Shown: one piece after another, positions 11,936-23,133 of the stretch
Layout of the letters: every line of letters begins with the position of its first letter
Numbering within the stretch: the stretch's first letter is position 1
Source: Cladopsammia gracilis
Lineage: Eukaryota; Cnidaria; Anthozoa; Scleractinia; Dendrophylliidae
Assembly (NCBI GenBank): GCA_022457155.1
Contig: JAJGOT010000166.1
Coordinates: 1,326,501-1,390,500 of the forward strand
Length of the DNA stretch: 64,000 bases
Direction: 5' to 3'
Notes under the pieces: model-generated
Told to the model about the DNA's origin: nothing
The model's input: only the letters and a program-made list of their open reading frames with translations
Database searches by the model: none
Position numbers and translations under genes: made by a program

Positions 11936-12308
11936 ATTATTTAATAGATAATTACTAAGGCGAGCAGCATTATTTCCAATAATGCTGTGAGCCGAAGTAA
12001 TTATCCATTATAATTACTGATCGTCATCCAAACCCACTGTTTTCTGTCTGCAATTATATCACCAAATGCCGCCGCCCCTTTGTATTTTTGTGGAAAACAA
12101 GAAATCAAACAATTCATGACGTTCAATGGATGTTTTTATTCAAGGTAACGGTTACATAAGCTATTGTTTTCATGAGTGTAACATGACATATACGTGTGAA
12201 AAATGCAACCAGAAACGAGTTATCGACTATTTGTTTGTCAAGGTTGATGTCAATTTGCATATTGCTCGACAAACACAGTTGTTTGTGAAAGTCAACTTGT
12301 TGTAAGGA

Positions 12309-12541
12309 ATGATGGCGGAAAGCTGCTGGGAAAGCAGTTCGGAGGAAGAATTGTTTCTTACGCAGTCAACATTTACTGCTAAGTCGGACGAACATGATGG
12401 TAAGTTGGCTTACTTTCAGTCGTTGCAATTCCATTGGTTTTGCGTAGTTGTATGTAATCCGATCTTATCGTTGTTAAGGAATGGATGTGTCGACGAGTGA
12501 AGGGGATGGAAAATGCTCAGAGGATAATGTTGAAATCTGTT
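12309..12541 (+). pseudogene. Two exon-like coding pieces inside a foldback element
   Basis: 12309-12399 starts with ATG and encodes MMAESCWESSSEEELFLTQS and 10 further residues, ending at a GTAAGT donor in phase 1. 12479-12541 starts after a weak AAG acceptor, continues in phase (MDVSTSEGDGKCSEDNVEIC) and ends at another GTAAGT donor. The acidic, Ser-rich peptide matches no family I recognise. It may be the 5' part of an ancestral transposase gene or a captured host gene start. No downstream exons remain in the element. Confidence 0.35.
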
Positions 12542-12593
12542 GTAAGTGACGGAAATTGTAAGTTAGGAATGTTCTTTGTATTAAAAATACTTA

Positions 12594-12770
12594 TAGAGCG
12601 TATGCACTCACGTGGCAAGCAGCTATGCAAATTTATTGGAACAAAAGAAAGTGTTAACATAAGAAAAGCGTTCAAATCCCACAGGATTGTTTTGGTACAC
12701 CAACATGGCCGCCGTTCTATTGTTTTGGTACACCAATATGGCCGCCGTGACGTCATGTGCATACGCTCTA
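12594..12770. mobile_element. 177-bp MITE, copy A, with TA target site
   Basis: Termini AGAGCGTATGCAC and GTGCATACGCTCT are flanked by TA. The inside has a doubled phrase reading TTGGTACACCAA-ATGGCCGCC. A nearly identical copy in opposite orientation lies at 16624-16801. TA flanks suggest a Tc1/mariner-type or related mover. Confidence 0.8.
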
Positions 12771-13713
12771 TTGTGGTGTTTTTGGTTGTTTCTAGTTAGT
12801 AAAAAATAGGGTGTACCTCGGTATAAGAACCTGTGACTTTTTCCTTTGTTTTTTTACCTTTGTAGTATTGCATTCCCAGTTGACTCTATTGTTTTATGCC
12901 TTTTGTTTTCTTTGATTTACGTCACTCGTGAGTTTCACAGGTTCTTACACCGAGGATGAGCCAAAAAATATGGGGGAAAGTGCTTCACCAGTGGATATCT
13001 GCATGTAAAGCAAGCTGCATTATTAAAACTAAAACACGCAGCATTATTTTTAATAATGCAGCTTGTTTTAGTTTTAATAATGCTGTGTGCCGATTTAGCA
13101 CGTGTAAGATCACCCCTGATAATTTCCCTGCCACCAAAAACGTTTTTCTCACACACTTAGTTTGTATTATTTTTCTCTCGGCATTCGGTGATATAATGCA
13201 GACAGAAAACAGTGGGTTTGGATGACGATCAGTAATTATAGTGCATTTATTCGCTTGTCGCGGGTAGCCCCAAAATCGAAAGAAATTTCGGAAAAACTGT
13301 TTTTTGCCATATTTGTTTACCGTTCCCATGGAAACGCTGATTAGCATAAGAGAGCATCATCCGAAACTTTTATCCAAGCCTAACATCTGGTATCAAATTC
13401 AGATTCATTTAGCTAAAGTATATGTGGAAGTGTTACCCCCAAAAAACTACTTGGAGTCACCTTAAATGGTTTGAAAAATTAACTTTGAAGATCGACGGTA
13501 TTTAAAAATCCGAAACATAATTTTCTGAGAATTTAAATTAAGCAACCAAGTAGAAAAAGTTAACTAAACGGTAAATAATGTGTTTGTGTTTATGTGGTTG
13601 ACTTCGAAACGTTATCAGTTGTTATTGCTCAATTGGATAGCTTTTTCCTTTAGTCTGTATAACAGGTCAACATTGTAGTTCTAATCATGAAAGAATTGAT
13701 GTAGTTGACAAGG

Positions 13714-13760
13714 ACTGACGTTTCGATCGACAACCTGCTGAGCAGAAGTCATCTTCAGGG
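13714..13760 (-). other. Hammerhead-like hairpin motif
   Basis: On the minus strand: CCTGAAGATGA, a hairpin segment, then TCGAAACGTCAGTC. The TGAAGATG...GAAACGTC arrangement recurs at 16181, 25492, 25662 and 53299. Such phrases are common at Penelope-like element ends. Confidence 0.4.
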
Positions 13761-14077
13761 CCATGTGAATTGTACGATATTATTGGCTGTTGAGATTCAA
13801 GGAAGTGATTGGTGCTTTCGGTCAGTGAATTGTTTGTCTGTTCTGTTGGCATCGGTTCAGTGGTGGATGCTCTAAGTTAGTTGTTCGTACTGTAGGTAAC
13901 GCATTCGGCAGAGTCCCAGTCAATTCTGTGACTAGTGTGCAAATGGTGTTCAGCCAGTCGCTTGTTCAAATTTCTGCAGTCGCAGCATTTGATCAAGTAT
14001 ATACCTTACTTTGTCTGTTGCCAGGTTCGTCTTTGTCTTAAACATTTGTTAGTAGTTGTCGTAAAGTAGAACGTTAA

Positions 14078-16165
14078 GGTGGCTCGACTGGGTTTTTGAG
14101 TAACGATGCCTTTTAACTTTGATAAATTTGTGTACATCGAACGGAAAATCGATTGCCACAGCTGTACTAGACAAAGATTAAAGTTTCAGATGAGGTAAGT
14201 TTTATCAAGATCGGAGTTGCCATATCAACACTATGACGTCATTCCCTGTTTTACATAATACCTAATTACTTGAGATCAAGAGATAATTTTGGGAAACGTT
14301 CTCTGGAACTTTGACGTACCTGACGTACTTGTCCAAAGGTCTGCAAAATTTTAAGGCCGGCACACACTAGGGGACATGTTGCGGGGACATGAAGCGGGGA
14401 CATGTTGCAGCGACAGTTTTCCTCGTGTGACATCCCCTTTTTTGCGAAAAAGTTCTGTTGCGGGGACACAATTTTGTCCCCGCAACATGTTGCATGAAAT
14501 TCAGCTGGTTTGAATTTGTGCGTCATGAAGCGGGGACAAAATGACCCCCATTTCAATGTCGCATCGTGTGCACTGCTCTTGCAAACTGTCCCCGCTACGA
14601 AATAGAAATGAATCTATAATAACTCGCAATTGATTATCCCATGAGCATTCAGTAGCAGTCTTTCAAGATTTTTATACCTCAATCCGCTTTGTGTGCACCA
14701 GCTTGCGTACTGTCCCTGCAACATGCGCCTTTGCTGTGCACACGAAGGGGCTTGTCCTCGCTTCATGTCCCCGCAACATGTCCCCTAGTGTGTGCCAGCC
14801 TTTAAGAATTTCCAAGGAAGCGTTTTCGAGAAAATTTCGAGCGAAATTTTAAGGTGTAAATATAACCGAAAACAAAACAACTTTTAAATATTATTTAAAA
14901 TTATGTCCACAAGGCTTCATGAAATAATATTTTGGTCTTAAATGAATTTTATACCATCCAAATACCTTGAGTGGACATCTTAAGGAAATCGCTCTGTTTG
15001 AATTTCAGAAATTTGAATATAAACTGGCCTGGAGTGTTATTTCACTTTTATATAAAAAATTGACCCTGCACTTATTAAAATAGTGAAATTAAAATGCGAT
15101 TGACGATTTTTTTTTTAAAAAAAAAACGTAGTCCTCATGAAGATTAATTAATTTATGTTTAAAACAATTTCCAGGTTTCAAATTCATTGAAACATTCTAA
15201 GGCTGTCAATTTTTAGCGCCAACTCAGGAGAATATTAAGCTGATTTTCGCGCTTGTGACTTGTTGCTTCGTTATGCTTCTCCATTGTATCAAATTGCCGT
15301 GGAATTGTAACTTTCAGTACATCATGACTTCGTGTAACACTTAAAGCAAAGCACTGATCATGAAGTGTTCATGAACTCATTAGGTACTGAAATTTACAAT
15401 TGCATGGCGATTCGAGACATTGGAGACACATAATGAGAGCAACAAGCCACTAGCATGAAAATCAACGCGATGTTTTCCTACGTTGAGGCTAAAATTTGAC
15501 AGCCTTAGAACGTTTCAATGAATTTGAAACTTGGCAGTTGTATTGAATATTAATTAATCTTCATGAGGACTAAGTTTTAACAAAATTCAGCTATCGCTTT
15601 TAAACTCGTGACCATTTTAATAAATGTAGGGTCAATTTTTGATAAAAATGCAAAATAACACTCCAGACCAGTTCATATTCAAGCTAATGTTTATAAAATT
15701 CAAATGGACGATTTCGCAGAGATTTTCGCTCAAGCTATTTGTATGGTATAAAATTCATTTCAGGCCAAAATATTATTTCATCAAGCCTTGTAGACATAGT
15801 TTTTAATAACATTTCAAAATTGTTTTGTTTTTGTTGAATTTTAACACCTTAAAACTTCATACGAAATTTTCTCTAAAACTCTTCCATAGAATTTTGTAAA
15901 ATTTTGTAGGCCTTAAGACAAGTATGCAGAGAGAATTTTGCAAACTCATCTCTTGGTGACAGGAATTTCGGTATTACGTAAAATGGGAGATGATGTCATT
16001 ACGTTGCTATGGCAACTCCGATTTCACTAAAACGTACCCCATCTGAAACTTTGATCTTTTACTAGTACAGCTGTGACGATCGATTTTCCGTTGGATTGTT
16101 TATGGTGATACACAAGTTTCTCAAAGTTAAAAGGTATCATCACTCAAAAACCCAGTTGAGCCACC
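14078..16165. mobile_element. 2.1-kb foldback element related to the one at 11164
   Basis: Left end GGTGGCTCGACTGGG pairs with right end CCCAGTTGAGCCACC. It is flanked by TTAA (14074-14077) and CTAA (16166-16169). The two halves pair almost throughout, from the ends to a centre near 15290. The shared GGTGGCTC terminus and TTAA-type site place it with the 11164 element in one Kolobok/piggyBac-like family. No transposase was found. Confidence 0.8.
14355..14801. mobile_element. MITE nested in the foldback element
   Basis: Termini GGCCGGCACACACTAGGGG and CCCCTAGTGTGTGCCAGCC pair and are flanked by TTAA (14351-14354 and 14802-14805). Inside are repeats of GGGGACATGTTGC and CGGGGACATGAAGC. A related element lies at 36491-36832. 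Confidence 0.75.
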
Positions 16166-16180
16166 CTAAAATCCACATGA

Positions 16181-16222
16181 CTTTGAAGATGGCCCATCAG
16201 CTCAGGTTTTCGAAACATCAGT
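16181..16222 (+). other. Hammerhead-like hairpin motif
   Basis: Reads CTTTGAAGATGGCC, a spacer with weak pairing, then TCGAAACATCAGTC. It is a degraded member of the same motif family as 13714. Confidence 0.3.
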
Positions 16223-16623
16223 CGTTGTCAACAACAACAGTTCTTTTCAGAACGACACTAACCCGGACGATCACACTCGACAGACTATTGATATTCCTGA
16301 GTTAAACCATTTTAATACAAGGTCTATATTGATCATCGAAAATACCGGCTTCCCTCAACACCAGACATCAGGGCTTTATAAAATAAGCTCCTAAATATAC
16401 TACGATCGACAAGAGGACACAAGCTCTCAATCTCACGTAATGGCTTCCTAATAATTTTTTAGCATGTGCGACTGAGAATGATTTTCCGTAGATTAAAGAA
16501 AAGAACAAGTGAAAAAGAAAGAACGTAACTTGTAAAGGCCTTTGTTCTCTTGTCAATCAGTTGATGCAGGGAACGTGTGAATGTAAGGACGCAACTAACA
16601 GGCACCGGTACCCATGGTCTTCT

Positions 16624-16801
16624 ATAGAGCGTATGCACATGACGTCACGGCGGCCATATTGGTGTACCAAAACAATAGAACGGCGGCCATGTTGGTGTAC
16701 CAAAACAATCCTGTGGGATTTGAACGCTTTTCTTATGTTAACACTTTCTTTTGTTCCAATAAATTTGCATAGCTGCTTGCCACGTGAGTGCATACGCTCT
16801 A
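16624..16801. mobile_element. 177-bp MITE, copy B, inverted relative to copy A
   Basis: Near-identical reverse complement of 12594-12770, with the same AGAGCGTATGCAC termini and TA flanks. The high identity suggests recent movement or maintenance. Confidence 0.8.
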
Positions 16802-16960
16802 TTGTTTGTGAGGTATTGTATTTTTGGTCTTGTTTTGCATTTGTATTATTGTCGTTCTTTGTTCCTTTTGTTTTACGTAATCTCTGCTCCGGTACATACA
16901 GAAGGAACCCTAAAGTGTTAGCTCGTGTTCAGCCACCATTTGAACAAAAAAGTATATGAA

Positions 16961-17706
16961 CTAAACAAAGTTCTTATCTTTGAAGAGATCACTCCTGGTT
17001 CGTCCATTCCAGTTTGTCCTCTTGAATTGTTTCTTCAGCCCTTCATGTTCTTGACTTTGATACTCTTTGAAGTTCCTGAAAATATAGATGAACAATTGAT
17101 AAGATAAAATGTCCAATGTTTGTTATTTTACAGACGACTTAGGTTGAATATTAGGTACATTATACGTGGTTTTCATGAACAGTTAAATAAAATAAATGGT
17201 AACAATGAAGGAATAAACGATTTCTAACAGGAATTTCAAAATCATTTTTCAACAATTGTTTCAGGGCCTGAACTCCTAAAGTTGAACTATTAAATGTTCT
17301 TTTCAAAGTATATGCAGCTTGAACAACTCAGTCAGGATTAACATCTGGAGACTTTTATTGAAAGACAACTCCTCAGCTTATTGCAATACAAACGTAATTA
17401 TACCAGGGCGCAGAGATATCGTAAGACGAAGAGAAGCTCAACGCACGTGTTCACTTTATCGAGCAAAATTTTATAGTCTTTTACTGAACAAATGAACTTG
17501 TTTTGCGAAGCGACTCTTACCTTAGGTTGGAGTCGTGGGGCGACTTTTTCCTTGGCGGTACGTCTTCCTGGAGTCTTTCAAATTGCCTCTTGAGCGCCAA
17601 AAAGTTTAACGTCTTGCGAGAAATCTTCACGCGAACACGACCTTGTTTATTTGCGGCGAGGGCTGCGATTGTTTCATGAATATTGATTAGAAACTTGAGC
17701 CAATCG
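16961..17706 (-). CDS. 3' end of an unrecognised minus-strand gene (two exons)
   Basis: Last exon 16961-17075: after a TTTTCAG acceptor, one base completes a codon, then 37 codons and a TAG stop (peptide starts NFKEYQSQEHEGLKKQFKRT). Upstream exon: ends at 17521 with a CTAAG/GTAAGA donor in phase 2, exactly the phase the last exon needs. It is open through DWLKFLINIHETIAALAANK and KISRKTLNFLALKRQFERLQ. Its 5' boundary is uncertain: a TTTGTCAG acceptor would start it at 17706, and the frame remains open to about 17770 without an ATG. The peptide is basic and helical, with a plausible coiled-coil tendency, and I cannot assign a family. The phase match and codon-like composition make it a real gene end. 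Confidence 0.5.
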
Positions 17707-18325
17707 CTGACAAATATGTCAAAGATTTTGGGGTAAACAACGTTTGCACGCTTTTCAGCAATGAAAGTGCAAATTAAGAAATAAAAGCATTTTTATTTTT
17801 GCATTTCGGACGCAGTGCGCCTTTTATCTAATTAACCTAGCGCGTTTCATGTTGTGATCCGGGAGGGGGAATTTTTATTAACCCTCGGGCTTGCGAGGAA
17901 TGGGGGTGGATGCCACCCCTCTCATTTTTTTTTTCTGAAATGTCTTTAGCGGCTCTTACTTTTAGATGCAATTATCTTTTTTTTCGTACAGCACGTGATG
18001 TGGCCATGACAACCAACTTGAAGGGCATGCCGTCTGAAATGTTGAGTTTTAATTTTAATAATTTAAATTCATTTCTTGTGGTAAGTTTCTTTTGTATCTG
18101 CATTTTTCCAGTCTATTGATTTAAAAATTAATTTTGGATCAATAGAGCTGATTTTCTAGAATTCAAGATGTCGGTTCTACAAATAAATGACATCATATGA
18201 CGTCATCATCGACGGATGATCAATTTCTTCTGTAAAGTTAACAATAAGATACCTATTAAAGATAAAACGAGGTTAAAATATCGTAACACAGAAGAATCCC
18301 ATGGGGCCAAAAGGTTGAGTTTAAA
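17707..18325. other. Non-coding stretch with one exon-like window
   Basis: Mostly nothing recognisable. At 17992-18080 (plus strand) a TTTCGTACAG acceptor and a GTG/GTAAGT donor bound an open 29-codon frame (MTTNLKGMPSEMLSFNF within it). It matches nothing I know and may be chance. Confidence 0.3.
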
Positions 18326-18440
18326 GCCTGGTTTCCATATAATCGAAACGATCGTGACGATCACTGATCGCTGCGATTCTTGCGACCCTTGCGATCATAT
18401 GGAAACCAAAACGTTGCGATCCTTGTGATCGTTGCGATTG
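18326..18440. repeat. Small inverted repeat rich in GCGATC phrases
   Basis: Left TGGTTTCCATAT and right ATATGGAAACCA pair around repeated GCGATC/GATCGC phrases. It is probably a MITE remnant. Confidence 0.5.
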
Positions 18441-18803
18441 CGATCGCAGAGATAGAAATTTTTCTATCTCTGAGAAAAGAAGCGTGTCAATGCTAAGGAG
18501 GGAAAATAGTCTAAATTGCTTAATTTTGATGCGATGGATTTTCGGGGATATTTTACTGCGTTCAATACTATGAAGGAGTGCAGAAATATTTATAAAATTG
18601 AGAAAATCGACTACGAATATACAAGGATCATAACATATATTTTTGCTTTCGTACACTAAATGAACACTTCAATTATTGTTAAATTTCTAAAGAGCATTTA
18701 ATTACAAAATTCATAGAAAGAAATATTAACTTTCATTGACTGCCGTAAGTAGCCACATTAATCGTAATTGAAACCATAATAAAATGTTCACATCATCGTG
18801 CAA

Positions 18804-19200
18804 CCGTGCCAAGCGTGGGAAAACATGTAACCAGCGCAAAACGCGGGAAAACATGTAACCGGTGCCAAGCGCGGGAAAACATGTAACCGGTGCCAAGCGC
18901 GGGAAAACATGTAACCGGTGCCAAGCGCGGGGATAAATGCAACTGATTCCAAGCGCGGGAAAAGTGCAAATTGTTCTAGGCGTAGAGATAAATGCAACTA
19001 GTCCTAAACACAGAAAAATGTCTGCAAATTATTGTTCTTGATTGGTGAAGAACTAGGCAATGCAAAATAATAGCATACTCTTATCCGATCCTTTTATTCC
19101 CCCAGTCAAATCTTGTCATGGAAAACATGTAACTGCTGCCAAGCGCGGGAAAACATGTAACTGGTGCCAAGCGCGGGAAAACAAGCACGTAAAAGTGCGC
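18804..19200. repeat. Minisatellite of about 29 bp with CCAAGCGCGGGAAAA units
   Basis: At least five units of a phrase like GTGCCAAGCGCGGGAAAACA at 18804-19015 and two more at 19115-19190. TTTTCCCGCGC, on the complement, resembles the E2F/DP site (TTTSSCGC). Similar units recur at 52262-52470 and, singly, in the CCAAT-rich MITEs at 24060, 32262, 48725 and 58536. Confidence 0.75.
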
Positions 19201-20566
19201 ATAAGGCATAGACTAGTTGAAAAACCAGATTGTATGCTGTGATTGGTTAAAACATGTTGCACGAGTTCTTTACACCAATTATAGGATCATAGCCAACGCA
19301 AGCCAAATCAAACATGTGATTACTTTTTGACAGTCAATTAAAACCTCACTCCATGCTTTTTTAACTTTAAGCTATGTTTATGAACATTTGTTAATCCGGC
19401 TATACACCTAACGAATAGCCCTCCTTGAGCACTGCATATACGTTGACTCGGTTAAAAAAAGTAATCGATTTATTTTAGAAAATTTACCGTAACTAACTTA
19501 ATGACGCAAATATATAAAAATACCATAACATATCGGTAAATTGTTAACACCTAAAACAACGCTAAACTAACATTAATAAGTTTGAACTAAAACTACCTCC
19601 AAGGAAAATATTTTCCTTTGAGGTAAAAACGACAGATTGGGAGCAAAACAGCTGATGCATTAGATACTTTAGAAACCGAGGGGGACAAAAAGCATGAACT
19701 CGCTATTGTCTAGTCTAAACTAGACCGCTTGCAGTTCCTCGTTGGATAGTCGAGCGGGCGAGCAAATCACACTATCGCTGATCGACCGAGCGAAAGTAAT
19801 GCGAGCCGACGGGGGACAGTTTTCCGTTCCGAGAGCTTCGTGGCGCCCCAGTTTTCCCTCGGCTTGTTTTCTCGATTCAGTCTCATATACCTGCAAAGTC
19901 TCAGGACTTTAGGCGTGAGTCTCACGCCTGCGAGTCTAAAACTCCGATCTCACGCCCACTCACGTCCATGGAGCAATTTCTCACGCTTGATTAAAAGATT
20001 TGAGTTATCAGCCTTAACTGATCACATGATCTAATTAAAAATATAGTTACGTTCATGAAAATATGGCACTTTTCTGTAGTTTTTTATCGTTCTGAACATT
20101 ACAATTACAGCTGGATGTTATTAAACGGAGGTCGCTAAGGTCCATGGAAACTTCCGAATTCTTCGGAACATCTTCGTGCATCTTCGGAATAGATCGGATT
20201 CTCTTCGGATTTGGTCGGTCGCCTTCGGAAATCCTTTGGCTCGTGCTTCTCTGCACTTCTCTCGTGTTCTTAAAAATTCCCGCGTGCTTATATAACTCAA
20301 TAATGCACTCAGTGCGTTTTTTATTTCTTTAATAAAAAATTGATACCTTTTTTAAGGCCCAAATTAAAACCGAAAAATGAGTCACTCGTGCCTCATCAAG
20401 TGTTTCGGGGAACAAGGAGCCCACAGTGTATCGCAAAGATGTCTCGCAAATTTAAATGTAGATGGACATTAAGCCGATCTGAACATTTAAACGCATGGGC
20501 AAAACCATGCTGAAAGAAAACACAGCATATCGGATCTGAAAAGACCTACAGTCCCAAAATCTACTT
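19201..20566. other. No gene seen
   Basis: About 1.4 kb without credible exons or strong repeats. At about 20150-20230 the short phrase CTTCGGA recurs several times. Confidence 0.5.
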
Positions 20567-20819
20567 GCAGAAGACCGCAAACGATAATGCTGCTAATGAT
20601 ACGCAAGATCTACGAGAGACCTAACCAGCCAAAAAATGAATGAACAAAAACAATGAACTGAAAGGCTGATCTGACCACGTAAAGAAGTAAAATTTGCGAG
20701 ACAACATCACGACAGAAACCGATAAAGTAGGATCGTAACCGTGGACAATTGTTCATTCATTTTATGGTTGGTCAGGTCTCTCGTAGATCCTGCGTATCAT
20801 TGGCCGTTTTTATACTAGA

Positions 20820-20850
<31 letters not shown>

Positions 20851-20875
20851 AACATTTGTAGTTCGTCTGGTTATG

Positions 20876-20917
<42 letters not shown>

Positions 20918-20975
20918 AGACGAATTATTTTTCGAAATGCGTCGTTCAAGACGCATTTCGAAAGATAATTCGTCT

Positions 20976-21017
<42 letters not shown>

Positions 21018-21042
21018 CATAACCAGACGAACTACAAATGTT

Positions 21043-21073
<31 letters not shown>

Positions 21074-21205
21074 TCAAGTAGTTCGTCCCGTCTTTATACT
21101 AGACGCATAACATGACAGACGCATAATTCGTCTGGACGGATAATGCGTCTCTAGTATAAAAACGGCCATTAGCAGCATTATCGTTTGCGGTCTTCTGCAG
21201 TTTAC
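20567..21205. mobile_element. Palindromic element with a second MITE inserted in its right arm
   Basis: Left arm 20567-20651 (starting GCAGAAGACCGCAAACG) pairs with 20751-20801 plus 21168-21205. The right arm is split by a 366-bp MITE (20802-21167). The uninterrupted left arm shows the empty target site. Confidence 0.8.
20802..21167. mobile_element. Nested MITE with GGCCGTTTTTATACTAGAG termini
   Basis: Ends GGCCGTTTTTATACTAGAG and CTCTAGTATAAAAACGGCC (TIR) are flanked by a 3-bp ATT duplication (20799-20801, 21168-21170). The interior folds on itself around 20950 and has multiple GACGCATTATCCGTCT phrases. A 3-bp target site and GGCC ends fit PIF/Harbinger-like movers. Confidence 0.8.
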
Positions 21206-21288
21206 TTTTATTTGTGTAAACATTAATTGATCAAATAAAACCTGTGACATCTATTAATTCTAATGTCATTTTATGTCACATTACCCAG

Positions 21289-21477
21289 AAGACACCGGAG
21301 GCTGCTGAATATGAATGTGGATACCTGGAATTGATTGGAGATCATGACAAGATGGAGAAAACCGCTGACAATGAGGAAAACCCATGTTATCACAAACTTG
21401 AACAGGAAAAAAAGGTCAGGCAAAAACTTTGGGAACTGAGAACCCGAACAGACAATATAGTAAACAACAGTAAATAA
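21289..21477 (+). CDS. Terminal exon encoding a tyrosine-motif cytoplasmic tail
   Basis: A TTACCCAG acceptor (ends 21288) opens 62 codons and a TAA stop. The peptide starts KTPEAAEYECGYLELIGDHD and contains two YxxL motifs (YLEL and YHKL, 19 residues between them). This resembles the final exon of receptors signalling through SH2-domain partners, as in the two receptors at 34287 and 49024. No transmembrane or ectodomain exon was found upstream, where MITEs dominate, so the parent gene is unidentified. A decayed copy lies at 23134. Confidence 0.5.
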   Translation, partial: KTPEAAEYECGYLELIGDHDKMEKTADNEENPCYHKLEQEKKVRQKLWELRTRTDNIVNNSK

Positions 21478-22319
21478 TTAAATCAGGAAGTTATTGGAAA
21501 AATAACAGTGAAAACAACAACTACGGAACAATCACAGTTTATTACATTCTTTCAACAGAGGCGGCGAAGCGTTTCTCAAGCATGTTAAGGCATGGGCTGT
21601 CCTTTGATCTTAGACCTCCCGCGAAGAAAACTATTTTTTCTAGTAGAAGTAATGTTCTTTTGGTCTTAACGACCATTAAAAGTGCAAAGCAGGAATATTT
21701 AAATGTCCTTAAACCTTTTGAAGTTTAACAACTGTGGTCACGTGGCTGATGACGTCATAATTAAGGAAAAAAGAGCAATCTACAACGGGCCAAGGATGGT
21801 TTATTGTGGCGGCCAATAAACCACGCGGTATTTATTGACTTGGTGCATAGATATAATCCGTGTCCTGAATGGAGAAATATCTTCTTTCATTAGGAAGTTA
21901 TTAAAAGAATAAAAGGGTCACGTGACCTATTTTTTAAAATTACTCTTTAACGGTAAATCGCAGTCAGCCATTCAGGACAGATTCTTAAAGGGGGGAACCA
22001 CAGAATTACGTTGGTGTTTCAATATATACCTATTATATGTCATTTCGGCGGCCCATTTTCACTTTTCTCTGTTATAACAGGTCACGTGATGCAAACATTC
22101 CACACATAAAGTAAACACTAATTTAAGGACATCAAATTTTATGTTACTACCAAGTTTGAAGATGTTTATGTATATCTTTTTAAAGTAATGACTCTTGACG
22201 GATTTTATGCAAATTAGGCTCTGGGTCATGCCTTAACATGCTTGAGTTTGAACCGTGGTGGGTGGGGGGGGGGGGGGGGGGGGGGGGGACTCATCGTGCA
22301 CCAAGCCAAGCGCATACAC

Positions 22320-22556
22320 CTACTCAAATTTCCCAAAATGTCCTTTGCGTAGTTCGTTGGCACAAGCAGACCTCTTTGCAATCTTAACAGTGTCCAGTGT
22401 GTCCGTAATCGATTTGTGACAATGCATAAGTAGGCAGTTGTTCAGACAATCCTGCTTCATGGTGCTTCTTAGGTAGTTCTTGAGTCGTCGGAGGGCAGAA
22501 TATGCTGCGCTAGCGATATTTTTCGAACCGAATCGTGGGGGACTGTGCCCCTCCAA
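22320..22556 (-). pseudogene. hAT transposase C-terminal fragment
   Basis: The minus-strand peptide includes SALRRLKNYLRSTMKQDCLN and then KSITDTLDTVKIAKR, ending in FGKFE. This is the C-terminal dimerisation region (hATC-type) of hAT transposases and ZMYM1/TTF-type domesticated relatives. Only about 75 residues remain, with no BED finger or catalytic core, so it is a dead fragment. It is flanked by poly-G (about 22264-22287) and poly-C (about 22570-22592) runs. Confidence 0.65.
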
Positions 22557-23133
22557 ATTTTCGTTTGCCCCCTCCCCCCCCCCCCCCCCCCCTGCTCCGC
22601 TCCACCGCCTATGTTCAATGTTTATTGCCGAGTGTTTGTTCCTTAATCAAACTTTAACTGCAAGGACTTAATACACTACACCATCCTCTCGATATGGCCT
22701 TTATATTACCTTACGCATGATCTCATATGAGACCCTTAACGCCTAGCTATGCCATGCTGCTGTTAGAACAAAACGGCTGTCCATGGATGTCATCCAGGTG
22801 ATATGGTTGTGCGCATGCGTGAGGTAATGGCCATATCGGGAGAGAGGAGATGGTGGGGTGCAATTGGCGGTACCCTTAAAAGTTTTACACAAGGCTCTGT
22901 CCTTGGTTTCAAACTCTAACCCTTACAATTGCACTCCTTCCATATAACAGTTCAGTGACCGGTCCATGATAACTCAGGTAGATTTTTGTGCTGGGATTTA
23001 CAGCCAAAGCTGTTCGATCGAGAGAAGCAAATTGTTAATCACGACAACGATTTAAAAACATTAAATCGTCAAAAAGCCTTATGATATCTCACACTTATTA
23101 TATTCTAATGTCATTGTATATCGTATTACCCAG

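Larger units (their letters stand above)
11164..13461. mobile_element. 2.3-kb foldback element flanked by TTAA
   Basis: Ends read GGTGGCTC and GAGTCACC, flanked by TTAA at 11160-11163 and 13462-13465. The arms (about 11164-11410 and 13235-13461) are about 230-250 bp. More pairing (about 11960-12070 against 13060-13235) extends the hairpin inward. Inside lie a second palindrome (11425-11935), exon-like sequence (12309-12541) and a MITE (12594-12770). It shares its terminal motif with the foldback at 14078. Confidence 0.8.

Noticed and set aside
12985..13347. 120-residue ORF on the minus strand
   Set aside because: Lies within the right arm of the 2.3-kb foldback and reads across inverted repeat sequence; no conserved motif.
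16561..16959. 132-residue plus-strand ORF and its counterparts at 12485-12799
   Set aside because: The similar peptides come from two inverted copies of a 177-bp MITE, not from paired genes.
22264..22287. Long poly-G runs here and at 508, 4071, 30630, 33104, 37119 and 58999
   Set aside because: Probably simple homopolymers with uncertain length, or assembly slips; not treated as features or G-quadruplex regulators.
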